A program made the translations under genes and the position numbers. From contig QOUO01000001.1 of assembly GCA_003862195.1 (NCBI GenBank), positions 62,001-126,000 of the forward strand: DNA of 64,000 bases, given 5' to 3'. The stretch is from Coriobacteriaceae bacterium (GTDB lineage: Bacteria > Actinomycetota > Coriobacteriia > Coriobacteriales > Atopobiaceae). The stretch's first letter is position 1. Every line of letters starts with the position of its first letter. Below are positions 60,317 through 64,000 of the stretch, piece after piece. The notes under the pieces were generated by a model. That model saw nothing but the letters and a program-made list of their open reading frames with translations. It was not told the origin of the DNA and did not search any database.

Positions 60317-62968
60317 TTACGCCCCGAGGAGCTTCTTGGCGGCGTCGAGCGCGGCGTCGATGCCGGAGGCGTCCTTGCCGCCAGCCTGCGCCATGGTCGG
60401 CCTGCCGCCGCCCCTGCCGCCGACGAGGCCGGAAATCTCCTTCACGACGTTTCCGGCCGAGAAGCCCGCGGACACGGCGCCGTCGGTCGCCGCGGCGAGC
60501 AGCGCCACCTTGCCGTCGGCCTCGGACGCGAGCACGCAGGCGCAGTCCGCGCCGATCTTGTCGCGCAGGGTGTCCCAGACGTTGCGCAGGTCCTTGCCGG
60601 AGATGCCCTTGAGGTGCGCCACGACGAGCTTGTAGGCGCCCATGTCGGTCGCGCCCTGGAGCGCGTCGGACACCTGGTTGGAGGAGCCGCCCACGAGCGC
60701 GGCCTTGAGCTTCTTCTCGGCGTCGGCACGCTCGTCCTTGAGCTGCTCCACGCGGGCGAGCACGTCCGCGGGACGGCACTTGAGGGCGCCGGCGACCTCG
60801 TCCATCTCGGCCAGACGCTCGTCCACGTACTCGAGCGCGCCGGCGGAGGTGACGGCCTCGATGCGGCGCGAGTTGGAGCCGACGGAGCTCTCGCTCACGA
60901 TCTTGAAGAAGCCGAGCTCGGCGGTGTTGCGGGCGTGCGTGCCGCCGCAGAGCTCGCGCGAGAAGGGCTTGTCCTCGGTCCCGACGGACACCACGCGCAC
61001 GACGTCGCCGTACTTCTCGCCAAAGAGCGCCACGGCGCCGGAGGCCTTGGCCTCCTCGAGGCCCATGACCTTGGTCACGATGGGCTTAGCCGCGAAGATC
61101 TCGGCGTTGACGAGGCCCTCGATGCGGGAGAGCTCATCGGCGGTGACGGACTCGAAGTGCGTGAAGTCGAAGCGCAGCCTGTCGGGGGCCACGAGCGAGC
61201 CGGCCTGGCTCACGTGCTCGCCGAGGACGGCCTTGAGCGCCGCGTCGAGCAGGTGCGTGGCCGTGTGGTTGCGGCGGATGAGCTCGCGGCGGCCGTGGTC
61301 GACGGATGCCTCGACCTTGTCGCCCACGGCGACGGTGCCGCTCACGACCTCGCACTCGTGTGCGATGAAGCCGCCCTCGCGGTGCTTGGTGTCCTCGACG
61401 CGCAGCTCGACGCCCTCGGCCGTGAGCTTGCCGGTGTCTCCCACCTGGCCGCCCATCTCGCCGTAGAACGTGGTCTTGTCGAGCACGACCTCGACCTTCT
61501 CGCCCTCGTGGGCGTCCTTGACCTCCTGGCCGTCCCTCACGAGCGCGACGACCTCGCAGCCGTCGAGCACGTCGGAGTCGTAGCCCGCGAACTCGGACGC
61601 GGAGAGGCGGTCGGACAGCGCCGCCCAGACGTTGTTGGCCTTGCCCCAGGCGTCGCGGTTCGCGGTCGCGCGGGCGCGCTCCTTCTGGGCGTCCATCTCG
61701 CGGTCGAAGGCCTCCATATCGACCTTGTGGCCGCGGCTCTCGGCGATCTCGCGCGTGAGGTCGATGGGGAAGCCGTAGGTGTCGTGCAGCTTGAAGGCGA
61801 CCTCGCCGGGAAGGACGGCGCCCTCGCCCAGCTTGTCGAGCTCGTTGCCGAGCATGGCCTCGCCGGCGTTGAGCGTTGCGCCGAAGCGCTCCTCCTCCGC
61901 CGTGATGATGCCGTCGATGAGGGCCTTGTTCGTCACGATCTCGGAGTAGTGCTCGCCCATGATGCGCTCAACCTCGTGAGCGTACTTGGTGAGGAAGGCG
62001 CCCTCGATGCCGAGCAGGCGGCCGTGGTAGACGGCGCGGCGGAGAAGGCGGCGCAGCACGTAGCCGCGGCCCTCGTTGGAGGGCAGGATGCCGTCGCCGA
62101 TCATGAACGTGACGGCGCGGGAGTGGTCGGCCAGGATGCGCAGGCTCTTGTCCTGCGGCTCCTTGGAGCTGCCGTGGTACTCCTTGCCGGAGAGGCGCTC
62201 GCCGAGCTCGATGAGGGAGGTCATGACGTCGCCCTCGTAGTTCGAGCCCTTGTGCTGCATGATGGCGGCCATGCGCTCGAGGCCCATGCCCGTGTCGATG
62301 TTGCGGTGCGGGAGGTCCGGCATGGAGCCGTCCTCCTGGCGGTCGTACTGCGTGAAGACGAGGTTCCAGAACTCGAGGTAGCGGTCGCCGTCGTCACCGG
62401 GCTTCTCGCCCTCGAACTCGGGACCCTGGTCGAAGTAGATCTCGGAGCAGGGGCCGCAGGGGCCGGTCGGGCCGGCAGCCCAGAAGTTGTCCTCCTCGCC
62501 CAGGCGGCTGATGTGGTCGTACTCGACGCCGTGGGAGTGCCACAGCTCGACGGCCTCGTCGTCGTCCTTGAAGACCGTCATGTACAGGCGGTCCTTGGGC
62601 AGGCCCAGGTGGTCGGGGCTCGTGATGAACTCCCACGCCCAGGCGATGGCGTCGGCCTTGGTGTAGCCGCCGAAGCTGAAGTTGCCCAGCATCTCGAAGA
62701 AGGACAGGTGGCGCGCGTCGCCGATGTTGTCGATGTCGTTGGTGCGCAGGCACTTCTGGCAGGAGGTCGCGCCAATCTCCTTCATGGTCTTCGTGCCCTG
62801 GTAGTACTCCTTGAACTGGTTCATGCCGGCGTTCGCGAGCAGCAGCGACGGGTCCTCCGGGATGAGGGAGGAGGACGGGTAGAGCTTGCAGCCCTTGCCC
62901 TCGAAGAACTTGAGGAAGTCGTCGCGGATCTCCGCGGTAGTCATGGTCTTGTAGTCAGCAGTGCTCAT
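60317..62968 (-). CDS. alaS: Alanyl-tRNA synthetase
   Basis: An 883-residue class II synthetase. The aminoacylation domain starts EIRDDFLKFFEGKGCKLYPSSSL (in part), with SLLLANAGMNQFK and FFEMLGNFSFGGY near 40-100. The editing domain has HTATHLLDAAL near 575 and CGGTHARNTAELG near 680. The C-Ala domain has a coiled coil and ends with GGRGGGRPTMAQAGG. ATG at 62968 has AAGGAG upstream; ATG at 62944 is a second option. No T-box was noticed. Confidence 0.97.
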   Translation of the reverse strand: MSTADYKTMTTAEIRDDFLKFFEGKGCKLYPSSSLIPEDPSLLLANAGMNQFKEYYQGTKTMKEIGATSCQKCLRTNDIDNIGDARHLSFFEMLGNFSFGGYTKADAIAWAWEFITSPDHLGLPKDRLYMTVFKDDDEAVELWHSHGVEYDHISRLGEEDNFWAAGPTGPCGPCSEIYFDQGPEFEGEKPGDDGDRYLEFWNLVFTQYDRQEDGSMPDLPHRNIDTGMGLERMAAIMQHKGSNYEGDVMTSLIELGERLSGKEYHGSSKEPQDKSLRILADHSRAVTFMIGDGILPSNEGRGYVLRRLLRRAVYHGRLLGIEGAFLTKYAHEVERIMGEHYSEIVTNKALIDGIITAEEERFGATLNAGEAMLGNELDKLGEGAVLPGEVAFKLHDTYGFPIDLTREIAESRGHKVDMEAFDREMDAQKERARATANRDAWGKANNVWAALSDRLSASEFAGYDSDVLDGCEVVALVRDGQEVKDAHEGEKVEVVLDKTTFYGEMGGQVGDTGKLTAEGVELRVEDTKHREGGFIAHECEVVSGTVAVGDKVEASVDHGRRELIRRNHTATHLLDAALKAVLGEHVSQAGSLVAPDRLRFDFTHFESVTADELSRIEGLVNAEIFAAKPIVTKVMGLEEAKASGAVALFGEKYGDVVRVVSVGTEDKPFSRELCGGTHARNTAELGFFKIVSESSVGSNSRRIEAVTSAGALEYVDERLAEMDEVAGALKCRPADVLARVEQLKDERADAEKKLKAALVGGSSNQVSDALQGATDMGAYKLVVAHLKGISGKDLRNVWDTLRDKIGADCACVLASEADGKVALLAAATDGAVSAGFSAGNVVKEISGLVGGRGGGRPTMAQAGGKDASGIDAALDAAKKLLGA

Positions 62969-63027
62969 GGTTCTCCTTGTAGTGGCCGCGCGGGGCGGCC
63001 TCGTCGGCATAATTCCGCTAGCGAATA

Positions 63028-63055
63028 ATACTACGATTTGTCAGGTTCGTTGCAA
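63028..63055 (-). promoter_or_regulatory. Promoter of alaS
   Basis: TTGCAA, 16 bases and TAGTAT on the minus strand. The 5' leader would be about 55 nt. Confidence 0.65.
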
Positions 63056-63069
63056 ACGCGCAACACGGC

Positions 63070-64000
63070 TCAGCCGTTCTTCTCCTCATCATGCGCACGG
63101 TCCGCGCCGCGCTTGCCGCACCTGTCGAAGCGCTTGCAGGCACGGAGCATCGCGTCGGACACGTGGCCCCGCTTGCCCGCGGGCGGCTCGTCCGCGACGG
63201 GCGACTTGGCCCCTGTGGCGTCCACGAGCCTCGAGCTCTCGAAGAACCGGTCGTCGTCCAGCGCGTCGAAAGCCGGCTCGACCCGCCCGTGCTCGTCGTG
63301 GAACGGCGTCCCCTGGAAGATGGCACCGTCGTAGGAGACGAGCCGGCGACCGCTGCTCGACTCGAAGTAGTACACGAAGACGCTCTTGATGGCCGCGGTC
63401 AGGGGCACCGCCAGGATCATGCCCAGGATGCCGCCCAGGCAGTTGCCGATGATGAGGCCCAGAAGCGACAGCGCCGGGTGGATCTTCACGGCGGAGCGCA
63501 TGACGAGGGGCGACACCACGTTGTCCGTCACGTTCTGGATGACGATGGAGCCGACGAGCGTCACGAGCGCGAGCATCGGGTTGTCGAAGATGGCGACCAG
63601 CACGGCGAACGCCACGGCAATCCACTCGCCGATGACGGGGATGATGTGCAGGAACCCCACGAGGATGGCCGAGAGGCCCGCATAGGGGTGCCCGATGAGC
63701 GTGAGGAAGACGAACGTGACGACCCCGTCGAACACGGACGTGATCACGGTGCCGCGCATGTAGCCGCCCATGGAGCGGCTCATGACGGCGAGAAGGACAG
63801 AGAATCCCTGCTCGTGGCGCGGTCCCGCGATCGTGCTGAACTCCCTTGCGATCGTTGGGTAGTCCTTGGCGAACCAGTATGCGAGGACGAGGCCGAGGAG
63901 CATGATACCGAGCCCGTTCACAAACGAGAACGCGCTGCTCATAAGGCCGGTCGAGAGCTTGGTCGCAAGCTGGGAGGACAGCTTGACGCCCACCCCGGAG
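63070..64000 (-). CDS. AI-2E family transporter / permease (5' partial)
   Basis: At least 310 residues; the N-terminus lies beyond the window. Several hydrophobic segments match the AI-2E (UPF0118) family, with GFLHIIPVIGEWIAV and IVIQNVTDNVVSPLVMR, then GGILGMILAVPLTAAIKSV, the conserved C-terminal half. Some members export autoinducer 2, others are Na+/H+ antiporters; the substrate here is unknown. The last 95 residues are hydrophilic and charged, probably cytoplasmic. Confidence 0.88.
   Translation of the reverse strand, partial: SGVGVKLSSQLATKLSTGLMSSAFSFVNGLGIMLLGLVLAYWFAKDYPTIAREFSTIAGPRHEQGFSVLLAVMSRSMGGYMRGTVITSVFDGVVTFVFLTLIGHPYAGLSAILVGFLHIIPVIGEWIAVAFAVLVAIFDNPMLALVTLVGSIVIQNVTDNVVSPLVMRSAVKIHPALSLLGLIIGNCLGGILGMILAVPLTAAIKSVFVYYFESSSGRRLVSYDGAIFQGTPFHDEHGRVEPAFDALDDDRFFESSRLVDATGAKSPVADEPPAGKRGHVSDAMLRACKRFDRCGKRGADRAHDEEKNG

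Noticed and set aside
59075..63028. Plus-strand open frame of 1317 aa opposite mltG, ruvX and alaS
   Set aside because: The three minus-strand genes have intact motifs and start sites. The long frame is a typical antisense artefact of high GC and has Ala/Val/Leu-biased composition.
62969..63069. T-box or other tRNA-sensing leader for alaS
   Set aside because: The leader is only about 55 nt, too short for a T-box and with no T-box sequence.

Overview
The window comes from a high-GC Gram-positive bacterium, most likely an actinobacterium of class Coriobacteriia and perhaps an Olsenella/Atopobium relative. This is an inference from base composition, from a division cluster with sepF but no ftsA, from fused Fe-S serine dehydratases and from a mannose-type PTS. 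No 16S gene is present to confirm it. Start codons include many GTG and TTG, usually behind clear GGAGG-like ribosome binding sites.

Layout. Positions 1-17,700 are mixed housekeeping: the end of a YhgE/Pip membrane protein, a PD-(D/E)XK (Rpn/transposase-type) protein, gltX, two paralogous single-chain ACT-containing L-serine dehydratases, a C_GCAxxG_C_C protein, an unrecognised protein, an aminotransferase, a MarR-like protein with an RGG tail, a YbhN-type membrane protein, tRNA-Leu, a tandem tRNA-Glu pair with tRNA-Gln, a CCA-adding-type enzyme, pepC, a HAD hydrolase, a YigZ protein and PTS EIIA-Glc. Positions 17,700-22,350 form a small accessory island: rnpB, a structured leader RNA with an Abi_2 abortive-infection gene of lower GC, a GNAT acetyltransferase, and an SOS-box-preceded radical-SAM plus DUF4130-type pair linked to DNA repair.

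Positions 22,400-42,600 hold one long minus-strand division and cell wall (dcw) cluster. In transcription order it is mraZ, rsmH, ftsL-like, ftsI, murF, mraY, murD, ftsW, murG, murC, murB, ftsQ, (terminator), ftsZ, pgeF, yggS, sepF, proC, yggT, divIVA. murE and ftsA are missing. Three MraZ boxes with an exact 10-bp period precede it. Positions 43,000-62,970 carry a second minus-strand housekeeping run: alaS, ruvX, mltG, yqeG, aroK, a degenerate aroB, pepQ, an inserted mannose-family PTS operon, efp, asp23, nusB, xseB, tlyA, nadK, recN, pyrG and xerD. An AI-2E family permease runs off the right edge.

The most unusual signal does not belong to any gene. The 14-mer GGGCGAGAAGGACG occurs nine times exactly in this window, in coding DNA in several reading frames and in intergenic DNA, often at the cost of rare codons. 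Other points of interest are the Abi_2 gene with its upstream RNA, the SOS-associated radical-SAM pair, an AroB homologue that has lost its zinc-binding histidines, a possible N-terminal extension of FtsZ, and a MarR-like protein with an RGG-repeat tail.
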